Source: Chloromonas sp. AAM2 (lineage: Eukaryota > Chlorophyta > Chlorophyceae > Chlamydomonadales > Chlamydomonadaceae). From it: 37,976 nucleotides of DNA. The notes beneath the pieces are model-generated. The model was not told the DNA's origin, searched no databases, and was given only the letters and a program-made list of their open reading frames with translations. Positions 23,101-33,402 of the stretch are shown one piece after another. The first letter of the stretch is position 1, and each line of letters opens with the position of its first letter. Made by a program: the position numbers and the translations under genes. The stretch covers positions 1,302-39,277 of the forward strand of contig QAXH01001176.1 of the NCBI GenBank assembly GCA_004335635.1. Reading direction: 5' to 3'.

Positions 23101-26100
23101 CTGGTCCCAGGGCTTGCCTGCGCAAAGAGGTCACGAAATGAGATAGTGAAATGAGGTCGTGAAATGAGATAGTGAAATGAGATGGTGAAATGAGATGGTG
23201 AAATGAGATAGTGAAATGAGGTCGTGAAATGAGATAGTGAAATGAGATAGTGCAAAAGGGAAATTTGCAGATCACTGTTGATACCAATATGAGGGTGATG
23301 ATTCATTCCGAGTATCTAATACAACAGTCGATGTCGTGGCAGAAAATCGTTTAGCATGAATTGCTTGCAGCAAAGTGCAAAGGATGTTGGTTTCCAGTGG
23401 TGCAGCCCACGACAAACTCAGGAGAGGGTTTTGCTGTACTCGTTGGAACTCACAAAGCTCATGGTTAGCTGTAATCAATGCCAAGGAAGCCTGTTTTCAA
23501 CTCCTGCTTGCGTGCTACCCTCTCCATCCCACCCAGTTCCCTACCAATGAGTGAGGCCGCCACCTCGTTAGCCATGATGGCACGGGCCGCCACGCCCCCA
23601 TAGGCCACAGCAGCATCAGCCACCACCCAGCCGCCGCTTGCATCCTGCAAACAAGAACAACATAACAACTCAATACAGGTGTACAGCAGTCAGGCCGAGG
23701 ATTACCCGAGCTTCAGGACACAGTATGCCTTTAACAGCCCAGTAGTAGTCAAATCCCATTCACCATTTTCAACCCAGAGTCTCTCTTCAGCAATGCAATG
23801 GGCAATTGAAGGCAGCTGACTGTTGATGCGGTCCTGCCATGCCTCCATCAAGCAGGCATACATACAAGCAGCAGCACAGCCAAGACACAGCCATACCTGT
23901 TCCATGCGTACACGCACTCCTGCGTTGACGATTGCGATATCGTCCTCACGCCGCGGCGACTGCTTGTACTCCTTAACGTACTCGTAACGCTGGGTGAAGG
24001 GAATGTTCACCTAAACACAAGATTGCGCAACACAATACAGTTGGAACACACCACAGGCCTACCGACTGACAGAGCTATGACGTTGATATCTAGGTTCGGG
24101 ACGAGTAGCACACACAGTCCAATACAAATGCATGAGGCCAAGCCTGACGCATTGACAGCGGTTAGCACTGCATGCACGATAGTCGCATGTGTTCCCACCA
24201 TGGCGCCATAGCACAGTCTGTGAGCGCTTTCAAGCACTTCAATATGCGTCAGGTAGCTTACTGCACCTGTATGGCAAGCAACTCAAGGCACACCGGGAAA
24301 CCTCAAGCCAGCTGCTGCTCTGCCTTGCTTCCCCTGTATTGTATAACCTCGCGTCCGCTGCTGCTTCCCTTGCCTCCCTACCTTGAACAGCACCTCGTGT
24401 GGCCTGAGGTCCACCTGCCGGTAGCCGATGAAGAACTCGCTGGCAGGCACAGTGCGCTCGCCGGTGCCCTGCGCAGGATGAACAGCCACACGCTCGGCAT
24501 GAGCCAGATGCTAAGCTGGATTCTGTCCGCAGCAGGCAGAATTCCCTACGTTGGCAGTACTGTGTGTGAAGATATGGTAACGAGTGGATGTGGGTTGTCT
24601 GCCCAGCCTTGCCATTCAGAGCACCGTAAGAACCACACAACGACATAATATGTGGGCATCAATGACATGGTTCATGGCTAATAATGCATGCAGGTTGCGC
24701 TCGTCTGGCCTTCCTCCATGTAACAGCCTGAGCTCACAATGGGGCAACAGCTCACCTCTCCAATGGCTGTGAATGTGGTGCCCGACGCCATCCATATGGG
24801 GTTGAGGTCACTGATGGGCGAGCCTGTCACGATGTTGCCGCCCAGCGCGCTCACATTGCGAATCTGGTTGCCCGCAAACCACCTGCAGTGCAGGACAGTG
24901 CAGGCACAGCAGCCCCACAGCTGTTACATCAATGCAGGATACTCAGCTGACTCAGCTGACTCAGAACTGCTAAAATGGCTGTCTGCCCAGCGTGCGGACC
25001 AGTGCTCCAGATTTCAGTATGCAAAATCCCTCCGCCTGCCCCATGTGCGTACCTGAGCTGATTGACCACTGCCTGGAAGGTCGACGTCTGCCATGCGGGG
25101 CGGTCGGCTATCTGCTGCTTCAGGAACGCCATGAGCCGAGTGAGTGTCACGGAAGCACCAGCAGTAACTCCTGCAAAAGCAAACGACACGGTAAGTCTTT
25201 CCTTATCAATTCCTGAGATTGGTGTATGCAGTCCCAGCTATGGCACAAATCGCTGAAGGTTCGGCTGCAGCGGTTCCCGTTCCTGGAGTAGATGGGCCGG
25301 AGTTGCTTCTGTCCCAAGCTCCCAAGGTTGGCCCACGTCTTCGACCAGTGTGTGCAATTGCAGCCAAGGCACAGAAACTGGAATTTCGCTGCAATAGTTA
25401 CTCTCAGTCTGATGAACTAATCTGATGCAAGTTCAGCGGAAGTTCAGCTGCAATGGTTTCCCAGGAGCAGACAAGACCAGCTCTATTGGTTGCTACTCTT
25501 GAGCCACCTCAAGTCAGATTCTGTTCCAATTTTCTGCCCACCTTGTTCTGTGATCACAATAGCATTGAGCTCTGGCACGTGTGTTGGGGCCACGATGACT
25601 GGGTACTTCATGTCCTTGAACTTCATCTCGATGCCAACCTGCATGCGACATGGTGCATGTGGCGGGACAGGGGCAGAAAATAAGGCGCCACCACATGCAT
25701 TCACCATAAATTGGGTCGGTCAAAGCGTGCATTGTGGAGCATGTACTGCCATGCATGATGCATCAACCGATGAGCATAGCTAGTGTGCAAGGCATGAATG
25801 CAAAACACAACTCCAGTGAAGACTGCGATAGCGATACCTGTGTCTACAATTCCAATGCGCTATGCCCTAAAGGCCACACAGCCGAGCAACCACAGGCAGT
25901 ATGGACTCCCAGGGTCGGATCCATCATTCAACCACAAGACTCGACCACAGAGTGCTGGCTGCTTACCACACATCGACTTTTGAGCAAAGCGCACCTCGGT
26001 GTTTCCCACGACCAGCTTGGCAGTTGGGTGCTGGGCCTTGAGGGCCAACAGCTGATCCAGGCTGGCGGGGCGCCACCAACTCACAAACTCGCCTGCGCAT

Positions 26101-28230
26101 CAAACCACCATGACAAGACTGAGTCAGTAGCCCCAGGTACCTGCTCTCCATGCCAAAGCTTCTCAGATCCGCTGGCCACTGTGGCCATGTCTGATGGGCT
26201 GACCTAGGAATCCTTTGACCCGTCTCAGCTTTCAGTTGCTCTCACACTGCCAACTCAACCAAGTTGTTTTTTTCTGCCATTCTGTCTTTGTTACACGGCC
26301 TGGCTTGAGTCTGCGTCATTCCTCATGTTGTGTACCTGGCATGTGCAGCAGTGCGGCCTTCCGTGTCTTGAGCTCAGGCGGGAAAATGGGTTCCTTCGTG
26401 GGGTGCATGGCAGGTAGCATGCCCGCGCCTCCACACGTGCCACAGCCTGTTCCATTACCGCAGGCGTTGCCATTGCCGCAGCCATTAGCCGCTGTCTTTC
26501 CATTTGCTACTCCATTGCCGTTCGCCATGCCATTGCCATTTGTTGTGGCAATACCATTTGTTGCACCATTGCCATTGACTGTGCCGTTGCCATTGGAAGG
26601 GCTGCACCCGTCTCTGTTTGTACTGCGGCAGTCACAAGGCATGCCTGAGCTGGGGCAAATGGCACCGTTTGCAGCCCCGTTCCCGTAGCTTGCCACGGAA
26701 GTGCCATGCGGCAGGCCCTTGGCAGCGGCTATGGCCTCCTCTGTGTAGGCTTTGGGGTCTGCCTTTGCAAACACACGGAACGCATCCAGGATGGGACGGT
26801 AGCCTGTGCAGCGGCTGCGGGCACCATGGGTAGGAGATACACGCTGGGTTTGTCTACTGATGACAGGGACTGCAACAGCGTAACTTGATGTGAGTTACGA
26901 GGCATTTCAAAACAATAGGAGAGCATGTATGCATGAGCTGGTGGTAGCACAGCTACTTCCTCTGGTAATGCTCATGCCGGGCGCCACATACGTGCGCTTT
27001 TGCGAGGTCTGTTGTGCAACACTTGCACATACCAGAGGTTGCCGCCTAGTGCATCTTCGATCTCCTCCTCGGTTGGTGCTGTTGCCTTGGTGCGTAGTAG
27101 AGAATACATGGACATGACGAAACCAGGAGTGCAGAAGCCGCACTGGGAGCCGTGGGACTCGGCCAAGCGCTTCTGAACTGGGTGCAGTCCATCTCGTTGG
27201 TTGCCAATACCTGTACGCGCATATGGATGAGTACTTCGACCAAGCATTCAAAGCATATGCATGCATGCGGCCGTAGGTCAACATGGTCAGCGACCGGTCA
27301 ACGACCAGTCAACCTGAACGCCAGAGATTTTGATGTACAGCAAGTATCGTGTATGTTGAACTGGTCACTGCTCACCTTCTACTGTCACCACATGCATGCC
27401 CTCGACGGCGTATAGCGGGCATAAGCATGCATTGGCGGAGCGGTGTACAACATGTTCGTCCTCCCAGCTCGACAGCATCACCGTACATGCGCCACAACCG
27501 CCCTGCACCATTTGAAAACCATATTGAGCACAAGAAGAAGTAGTGAGCTTGCGCATGCCGCATGCTCAAGTTCCAAGCAGTCGCCGTGCGGGGTTGGACC
27601 TTGGCCGAGGTGAACTTGTCCTTTCCTTTCCTTGCGCTCACCTCTCCGCAGCCCAGCTTGGTGCCAGTGAGTCCAACTTCTGCAAAGAAAATCCATCAAA
27701 TTACATCAGTCACGGTTGGGTTTGCCAAGGTTTGCCAATTCCTTGAAACCGCGCGCCTGCGCACTGCAACAATTACGAAGAGAACATAATCTCAACGAAT
27801 GCATACGCAGTCTCGGCTGGCCTAGAAAAGCCTAAACGTAGGGCAGCCAACACGTCAGCAAAGACAGGAAAGCCGCAGTGAACACGCACTTGTGCTGACT
27901 AATTTGTGCTTGCTTGATGCCAAACCAAAGCCGGCAACCAGGCCCGTCCCCACCGCTCATCATCACATGTCCACATCAAGGGCTTTATTCCTAACCTGCT
28001 GAAAAACCTGCTACTTGAGGCCCGAATACCCTAGACTGATGAATTGTCGGGCGTATGTTCTGATGATTACCACGAACACGAGAGTAGGAGCTGCTGCTGA
28101 CCCATGGCTCACCACGCAGGAATTGGAGCAGCGTGGCCTCGCCTCGGCCCTGCGGTAGCACATATCGTTTGCCATTGATAAAGCAAACGCCCTCGCAGGA
28201 GGCGCCAGCCAGCAGGTCTAGCTGTGTCAT
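14134..28230 (-). CDS. XDH: Xanthine dehydrogenase, molybdenum hydroxylase, 31 exons
   Basis: Thirty-one minus-strand exons, all GT-AG and all in phase, give 4305 nt and about 1434 aa. Exon coordinates are listed in the three domain entries. XDH oxidises hypoxanthine to xanthine and xanthine to urate with NAD+, the entry to ureide catabolism, using Moco, two 2Fe-2S clusters and FAD. Substrate-site residues of XDH rather than aldehyde oxidase are present: Glu846 ([10 protein letters not shown]), Arg985 (IMDRAL), Arg1017 (AFRGFGG) and the catalytic Glu1370 (AVGEPP), matching bovine E802, R880, R912 and E1261. The length exceeds the usual ~1330-1360 aa because of an Asn-Gly-rich insert at ~196-285. 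The start is the ATG at 28230; an upstream in-frame ATG at 28272 would add 14 residues. No peroxisomal or other signal is obvious (C terminus AKISC). Introns hold several mini- and microsatellites. Confidence 0.97.
14561..14604. repeat. XDH: 12-bp-like tandem repeat at the XDH exon 30 donor
   Basis: TCCACCACCCAT-type units repeat about four times and run directly into the minus-strand donor GTGAGTGG of exon 30 (14604-14600). They form the first bases of intron 30. Confidence 0.75.
16109..16165. repeat. CCTT/CTTT microsatellite in an XDH intron
   Basis: A run of CCTT units passes into CTTT units with a short T run inside. It lies between XDH exons 27 and 28. On the transcribed strand it is purine-rich (AAAG/AAGG). 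Confidence 0.95.
19217..19341. repeat. XDH: 25-bp minisatellite reiterating the XDH exon 21 5' splice site
   Basis: Five 25-bp units (plus-strand core CTCACCCAGCTGTTGCCTGC) lie head to tail. On the XDH strand each unit contains CAGCTGGGTGAGT, that is the last codons of exon 21 plus the donor. The unit furthest upstream in transcription holds the donor used in the model (exon end 19333); four near-identical donors follow at 25-nt steps inside intron 21. See findings. Confidence 0.92.
19528..19578. repeat. Compound (AG)n(TG)n microsatellite in XDH intron 20
   Basis: About twelve AG units are followed by about twelve TG/CG units. The tract lies between XDH exons 20 and 21. Confidence 0.95.
21060..21250. 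repeat. Pyrimidine-rich tract in XDH intron 17
   Basis: Nearly 190 bp are strongly C/T-rich on the plus strand (purine-rich in the XDH transcript), with runs of four to seven C. It fills much of intron 17 and shows no coding signal. Confidence 0.6.
22879..26092 (-). other. XDH: XDH exons 6-13: FAD-binding domain
   Basis: Exons: 26092-25995, 25638-25542, 25170-25053, 24882-24756, 24468-24382, 24010-23897, 23644-23545 and 23117-22879. Motifs in order are [30 protein letters not shown], then [16 protein letters not shown] followed by [10 protein letters not shown] (FAD contacts). EFFIGYR lies at about 471-477, where XDH has FFxGYRK near the NAD/FAD site. The exon 13 end was chosen at the phase-0 donor GAG|GTGTCC because it restores phase with exon 14; other donors in that exon fail. 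Confidence 0.92.
23135..23252. repeat. 13-bp minisatellite next to the XDH exon 13 acceptor
   Basis: About nine units of GAAATGAGATAGT, with GGT and TCG variants, lie in intron 12. On the XDH strand they end about 17 nt upstream of the exon 13 acceptor and supply repeated pyrimidine-rich TCATTTC blocks there. Confidence 0.92.
26336..28230 (-). other. XDH: XDH exons 1-5: two 2Fe-2S domains and insert
   Basis: Exons: 28230-28113, 27679-27642, 27502-27376, 27210-27033 and 26814-26336. The plant-ferredoxin-type cluster ligands appear as GCGEGGCGAC, plus a later Cys in ANACLC. The second, helical cluster domain has SQCGFCTPG and CRCTGYRP. Exon 5 is unusually large (479 nt) because it carries the low-complexity insert between the Fe-S and FAD domains. 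Its end, [10 protein letters not shown], is the conserved linker before the FAD domain. Confidence 0.95.
26440..26710 (-). repeat. XDH: Coding low-complexity repeat (Asn-Gly insert of XDH)
   Basis: In XDH exon 5 the codons for NG, NGNG and related short units (with A, T, M, V) recur many times, with a Cys-Gly-rich tail (CGNG, GCGTCGG). The imperfect repeat keeps the reading frame. It inserts about 90 residues at a surface linker between two domains. Confidence 0.85.
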
Positions 28231-28543
28231 CCTGCAACGAGAATCTGGCAGGTTGGCGTGAGCGTCGTGCAAGTGCTACTGTGCTCACTGCTCTCCGTAA
28301 CCGGCTGGACAACACAAGCTAGGCCAGGCTTAAGGCAGGCTAGGCCAGGCAGTTGAAAACCGCAGGCATGTGCGACCATCATAACTGCATTTGTGTTTTC
28401 CTTCACGATCACCACGCTGGCGATGCCTGGATGCGCTGCACCACGCTTAGAAGACCACGATACATGATCTTGGGCAGGTGGTCCTGATCCTTCAGGTCCC
28501 ACTCAGGTTCAGACCCCTGTCATCAACGAACGAGCGAACTTCA
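28231..28543. promoter_or_regulatory. Candidate bidirectional promoter, XDH and tepsin-like gene
   Basis: The start codons of XDH (minus) and the tepsin/MTV1-like gene (plus) are 313 bp apart and point away from each other, so both promoters and 5' UTRs must fit here unless upstream non-coding exons exist. A short direct repeat, TAGGCCAGGC, occurs at about 28320-28349. No TATA box was recognised. Confidence 0.5.
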
Positions 28544-31500
28544 ATGGCAAAGCTGTTCGATGCGGTGCAACGTTTTCGCAAAATCGAGGAAGTCTGCAGC
28601 TCGGCAGATGTGCTGCCTCCGGTGTATCTCATGGACGAAGTTGTGGAACAGGCCAAGGAGTCTGTGGACTCTGCGCAAAGCGTGTCTGAGCACATTAGCC
28701 GCAACCTAGGGAACCGCAATCCTGTGGTCAAGTGGAAGGTGGGATTGTGTGGGTTTGTGTGGGTGGGTAGTGATTGATCACTGCTCTGGGAACTAGAGAC
28801 ACCTGTTCGTCTTTCCTGTGCTTACAGGCACTGAAGCTGACCAGGCATCTATGCTCCAAGGGCTGTGTACAGTTCCAGCGCTGCATGCAGCGCCATGCCA
28901 GTGCCATACGGTGCGCCACTGTTTTAAGATTGGCCTTATACCTGACAATGGCCTCAGGGCACAGGACGAGAGCCTTAACATCATCTTATCACCTCTGGTC
29001 GGTACTGGGTGACATCATCGAAGTTGTGACATCATCTTTTTATTCGCAGGGAGCTGGTCCATTACAAAGGTGACCCTGATCCTTTCAAGGGCGAGGCCAA
29101 CAATCAGCGTGTGAGGGAATTAGCAAAGGAGGTGCTGGACCTTCTGTACGCTCAGATGAACCAGCCAGCAAGCTCGAATCCAGCTTTGCAGGTACGACTG
29201 GCTTCATCATGCAGTGAGCTTCCTAGATTCGTAACTGCGAGGCTTGCTTGGAGGGCAGCCCAGTCAGTGCGTGAGCGGCTGGATAACATTATTTTGCATC
29301 ACCTCATGCTCAACAAAAGCCCGATGAATTCCAGGTTACGTTGTAGAAACAGCCTTCACGTACCTGAACAACAGCATTCACATCCCGCGAGTGGGATCCA
29401 GGACCAGTCGAATGCAGCTTCCTGTTCGCTGTGCACCACCATAGTAGCCACTTCAATGATGTTTAGCATCTACCTTATGCTGTGAGGTTGCTCGACTGAT
29501 ACATACAGCTCACGACTTATCATAGGCACAGGCACCATGCCAGCTGCACCGGCCGGCCAAAGTCTGCGTGCTTTGTTCACAGGGCCGCATTCAAGGCTTT
29601 GGCAGCAGCATGCCCAGCGGTACAGCCGGAGGGGGAGGGGGAGGAGGCAGCGGCGGGTCAGGCACATTCACATCCGTACCCAACACACGCATGATGGCCT
29701 TTGGAAGCAACTCACAGGGCCCCATGCCTTCTGGGGACAGCACACGAGGAGGGGTTGGCTTCACAGGAGGCGGCACCCAGGCTGGGTCTGGCTTCATGGG
29801 CAATTCGGTAAGGAGCCACGTCAGGTGTTGTTTGCATACTGCCTTGTATAGTAGCTCAACACACAACACTGTATAGTTGCGGACAGTAACTGTCACACAG
29901 CCTCTGCAGCTGTGAGCAGAACTGCCGTCTGCATCTGGCAGTTCCTGGCATGTCTGTTATTTGCGATTGAGATTAATCAAGCGTGACCAACTGAGGCCTG
30001 AGTGTAGGTATGGAGCATGCATAATGCGGTCAGTGTTGCTGGTTCTGTGCACTGCTGCGCAGCAAACCTTTGGTGGTGGCGGTCACAATCGCAACGGTTC
30101 CCTGGGAGAGCCTGTGCTGGGCAGCCGCAGCAGCGCAGTGCAGGGCTCTGGCGGAGGCGCATATGGCGCATCCGGGGGCAGCTTTGGGCCGTCAGGTGGC
30201 GGAGGCGGTACCTTTGGCTCGGGCGGGGGTGGTGGGACATTTGGGCCCATGGGCGGGACGTTAGGGCGCGCCAGCGGGGGAAGCAATCGCAACCTTGGGG
30301 GGGCGGGCGGAGGGTTTGACTCGAGCGGGCGTGCAACAGCAGGCATCGGTGGGAGCGGGCCGGAAGCGTCATTGCTGGGAGGGGAGGCGGCGTTGGTCGA
30401 CTCCATGTGCACGTCTGGCGGTCTGCGCGCACAGCCCAGCGCCGCTGATTTGAAGCAGTTTGTGCAGTCGGTCAGCGCCAGTGATGGACTCAAAGTGGCT
30501 GAACTTATGATGAAGAAACTGGTACGAACATGCGGTGGTTGGGTAGTTGAGCGGGCAGATGATGTGATAATGACTGATGGAGCGCCTAGCTGGCTTGTTG
30601 TGGAGTACATCACCATGCCTGTTAAGTCTGCCTTGGATCAGCTCTCATGTAAGCAAGTGTTTCTTCTGCCTTCTAACTGCTGACGCTCTGGTGCACTGCA
30701 CCTGCTGCCACAACATTTCTGAGCAGCCGGTCTGCATGATACATGAATTCAATCCAATACACAGGCTGGGTTCAATGCACACTCCAACACCTGCACTTCT
30801 GAATCGTTGTACATTTCTGCCCTTATTTCAGGGTTCTGACCAATGGCAGGTGGTTCTGCGCACGCTGTACGCCCTGGAGGCTGTCTTGGACCAGGGCATG
30901 ACACAGGCCTGTGGGGAGGTGGCGGTCATGTTCCAGTCAGATCCCACCCCAGTATACGCAGCCACAAGCGCAACACAGCCACAGGTTAGTAGTGTGGGCT
31001 TTGCTTCCAAGGCCGTGAACATTGTGTTACAGGACAGTGTGGTTGCGAACTTTGTTCAGCTTGTGACTGATTTTGCCACTGAGGACAGTATTGCCAAGGG
31101 TGCTTCGTTCCATCTGCATTCTGTTACTCTGCTGGGTCATGGTTTGTAGCTTGTACCTAATGACGATTGTTCACGACACATGCCCTTGTGTGGTTCCTTT
31201 TCCACAGGTTCGTACCCAGGCTGCCAAGTGCATCAAGCTGTTGACGGGCGAGGATGTTGACATAGGGACAGCGACGGGCAGCAAGGTGGTGCCAGCGCCC
31301 AGTGGAGCGGCAGCCACACAGAAGCAGGCACCACCTGCCCCGCCGGCTGTGGACCTGCTGGGTGATTTGTTCCAGAGCGCCAGTGAACCCATGCCAACGC
31401 CAGCGGCAGCTGCACCGGCACCAGCAGCTGCACCAGCGGCAGCGGCACCAGTCACTGCACAGGACGATCCATTCGCTGTGCTAGCTGCGCTGCACCCTCC

Positions 31501-32290
31501 ACCAGCAGCAGCGACTGCTGTTGCCAAACCAGCGGCTCCAGCGGCAGCTGCAGCAGGGGGCCGTCCAGCCCAGTTGGATGACCTGTTTGCATCCATGGGC
31601 GTTTCTGCTCCCGATGGCGCGCCACAGCAGCCGTCAGTCATGCAGACGCAACTGGGAGTAGGTGGCTACGGGGTGACGGGTGGAATGGCGCCCAACGGTT
31701 TCCCGGCAGCTGGGCTGAGTGGAATGACAAGTCAGCCTGGTATGGGTATGCCTGGCGCTGGGCACCCAGGCATGGCAGGCCAGCCAGGCATGGTTGGCGG
31801 CGGCTACCCAGGCATGGGCATGCAGCCAGGCGGCATGCAGCCAGGCGGCATGCAGCCTGGTGGCATGCATCCGGGCGGCATGCATCCGGGCGGTATGCAG
31901 CCAGGCGGAGGTATGCAGGCCGGGTGGGGCCTGCCTCAGCAGCCTGGCTTTGGCGGTCAGGCACCACAGCCCGGTGCACCATACGGCGCTGGGGGTATGG
32001 GACAGATGCCAGGCCCTGGTGGGTTTAGTGGTGCACCTGGCGGGATGGGCATGGGGCAGATGCCGGGGCATGGCGGCTTCGCCAGCTACGGTGCGCCAGG
32101 CATGCAGTCTGGAGGGATGGGCGGGCAGGGCAGTGGTTCATGGAGCATGCCGTCAGGCCATGGAATGCCGGGTGGCGGCGGCGGGCTGCCATACACGCAG
32201 ACGGCAGGAGGTGGGGCAGCGGCTCAGAGCGGCGCCAAGGGCAATGCACAGGATTCGGCCTTCGACTTTGTCAAGTCTGCCTTCAAATGA
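28544..32290 (+). CDS. Tepsin/MTV1-like ENTH-VHS adaptor accessory protein
   Basis: Seven exons join in phase: 28544-28738, 28828-28910, 29050-29191, 29583-29807, 30063-30521, 30832-30984 and 31208-32290 (2340 nt, 779 aa). Residues 1-140 form an ENTH-like domain (LPPVYLMDEVVEQAK, NPVVKWKALKLTRHLC, VRELAKEVLDLLY). A Gly-rich linker follows, then a VHS-like domain around 320-440 (GLKVAELMMKKL, WQVVLRTLYALEAVLDQG, VRTQAAKCIKLLTGED). The tail is a long Ala/Pro then Gly/Met/Gln-rich region with adaptor-type DLLGDLFQS and LDDLFASMG. Two such domains in this order are typical of tepsin (animals, AP-4) and MTV1 (plants, TGN-to-vacuole traffic with clathrin). It probably acts on coated vesicles at the trans-Golgi. 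The C terminus DSAFDFVKSAFK recalls the tepsin AP-4 epsilon-binding motif. The exon 6/7 junction was chosen by phase; the intron stays open for 165 nt. Confidence 0.88.
31740..32190 (+). repeat. Coding Gly-Met-Gln-Pro repeat region of the tepsin-like protein
   Basis: Short units such as GGMQP, GGMHP, GMAGQP and GMGQMPG repeat in the last exon; at DNA level a 15-bp unit GGCATGCAGCCAGGC-like is tandem at about 31818-31910. This disordered tail is where accessory proteins of this type display short adaptor-binding motifs. Confidence 0.8.
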
Positions 32291-33402
32291 TGTGTGAATA
32301 CAGCTTACTGCACATCAGCCAGGCTCGAGCACGTTAGGTGTATGGATTGTACTGACACATGGCAATAAGTATGCATGCATCAACATGCTGTTTGGTGCAT
32401 ACATGAGATGGACTGCCTCACATGAGCACTGGATGGACATTCAGGATGGCCGCTTAGGATTAATATCCACGATGCACGTTGAGTAAATATTTGTATGACA
32501 CGAAACAAGGCAGCAACTACGTATGAGGAGTCTCTGCAAGCAGGCACTTGGGTAGTTTGGATGCAGGCTGGCTTTGTCACACGCAAAGTCAGGAAAGCTC
32601 AAAGCTAGCATGTCACAGGTTGTTGCTAGACATTATTTGGCCGAACAGTATCTTTCCAGATCTGCAATGCAGGTGGTGATTGCCGCAAATGGCGTGACAT
32701 GGACCATAGTCACTAAATCAAATCTATTCCTTCTCGGCCGTGAGATTGACCGAAGGTGCTGGTCAATGGCAAACAAAGAAGATTGGCATGCAACGAGCAA
32801 CGTAATTGATTATTTGACTTGTAACAGGCGAATTCGGGCGTAGTGGCCTAGGTATACGTGTGCCTCATGCTGTGCCTCTTGCTGTGAAGCTCTCTGTAAC
32901 AGAACCTCACGGACGCAGCACAGTAGGGAAGCTGGACGGTGTGCTGACTGCTTCCCTCCCTCTGAGTTCAACCTAGCCACGTGCAAGCTTTACCGTACAC
33001 GTTGAGCAGCGACGCGAATCCACGCCAGAACAGGCGGCGATTATTGCTCCCGCCGAACTTGCGCACTACAAAGGCTGGCCCAAAGGCAGCGTGTACGGTA
33101 CCCGGCAGACGGTTTTATGGATCAAATGCAAATCAAGTGTGATGCAAATGCACTTGATGAGTGCTTGCCCAGCGTCATTAGCACCAGTGAAGCGTTATCA
33201 GGCTCTTTATAAGGCTTGGCCCGCAGCGAATCAAACCAACATATTTGTCCTAACACACCTGAGCGGCCTCTTTAATCGACTGAAGTAGACCCTACGCGAG
33301 CATGTTCAAATAGTGTGTTTACCTAGCACGTCATTCGCGATTCTCTGGCAACCACGCGTCCTTGTTGGTGACCTGAGGGGCCTGACAGCTGAGGAGTAGG
33401 CC
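32291..33402. other. Intergenic between the tepsin-like and HECT genes
   Basis: No gene is recognised. The left part should be the 3' UTR of the tepsin-like gene and the right part the promoter and 5' UTR of the HECT gene. A 14-bp string, GGCCTCTTTAATCG (33265-33278), matches the second HECT microexon copy at 35188. Confidence 0.5.
32820..32824 (+). terminator. Candidate poly(A) signal TGTAA of the tepsin-like gene
   Basis: This is the first TGTAA after the stop at 32288-32290, about 530 nt downstream. A second follows at about 32895. Assigned by motif only. Confidence 0.4.

Noticed and set aside
26720..28230. Aldehyde oxidase as the identity of the large minus-strand gene
   Set aside because: The substrate-site Glu (QEHFYLET) and Arg (IMDRAL) that mark xanthine dehydrogenase are both present, and the FFxGYR and NAD-side motifs fit XDH.
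32574..32843. 89-codon plus-strand frame in the tepsin-like 3' flank
   Set aside because: There is no recognisable motif, no conserved splice partner, and it ends at the candidate poly(A) signal; it is more likely 3' UTR.
33265..33278. A third copy of the HECT microexon core (14 bp) upstream of the gene
   Set aside because: It lacks a GTAAG donor and lies before the fixed start codon; at 14 bp it could be a chance or relic match, so I do not call it an exon.
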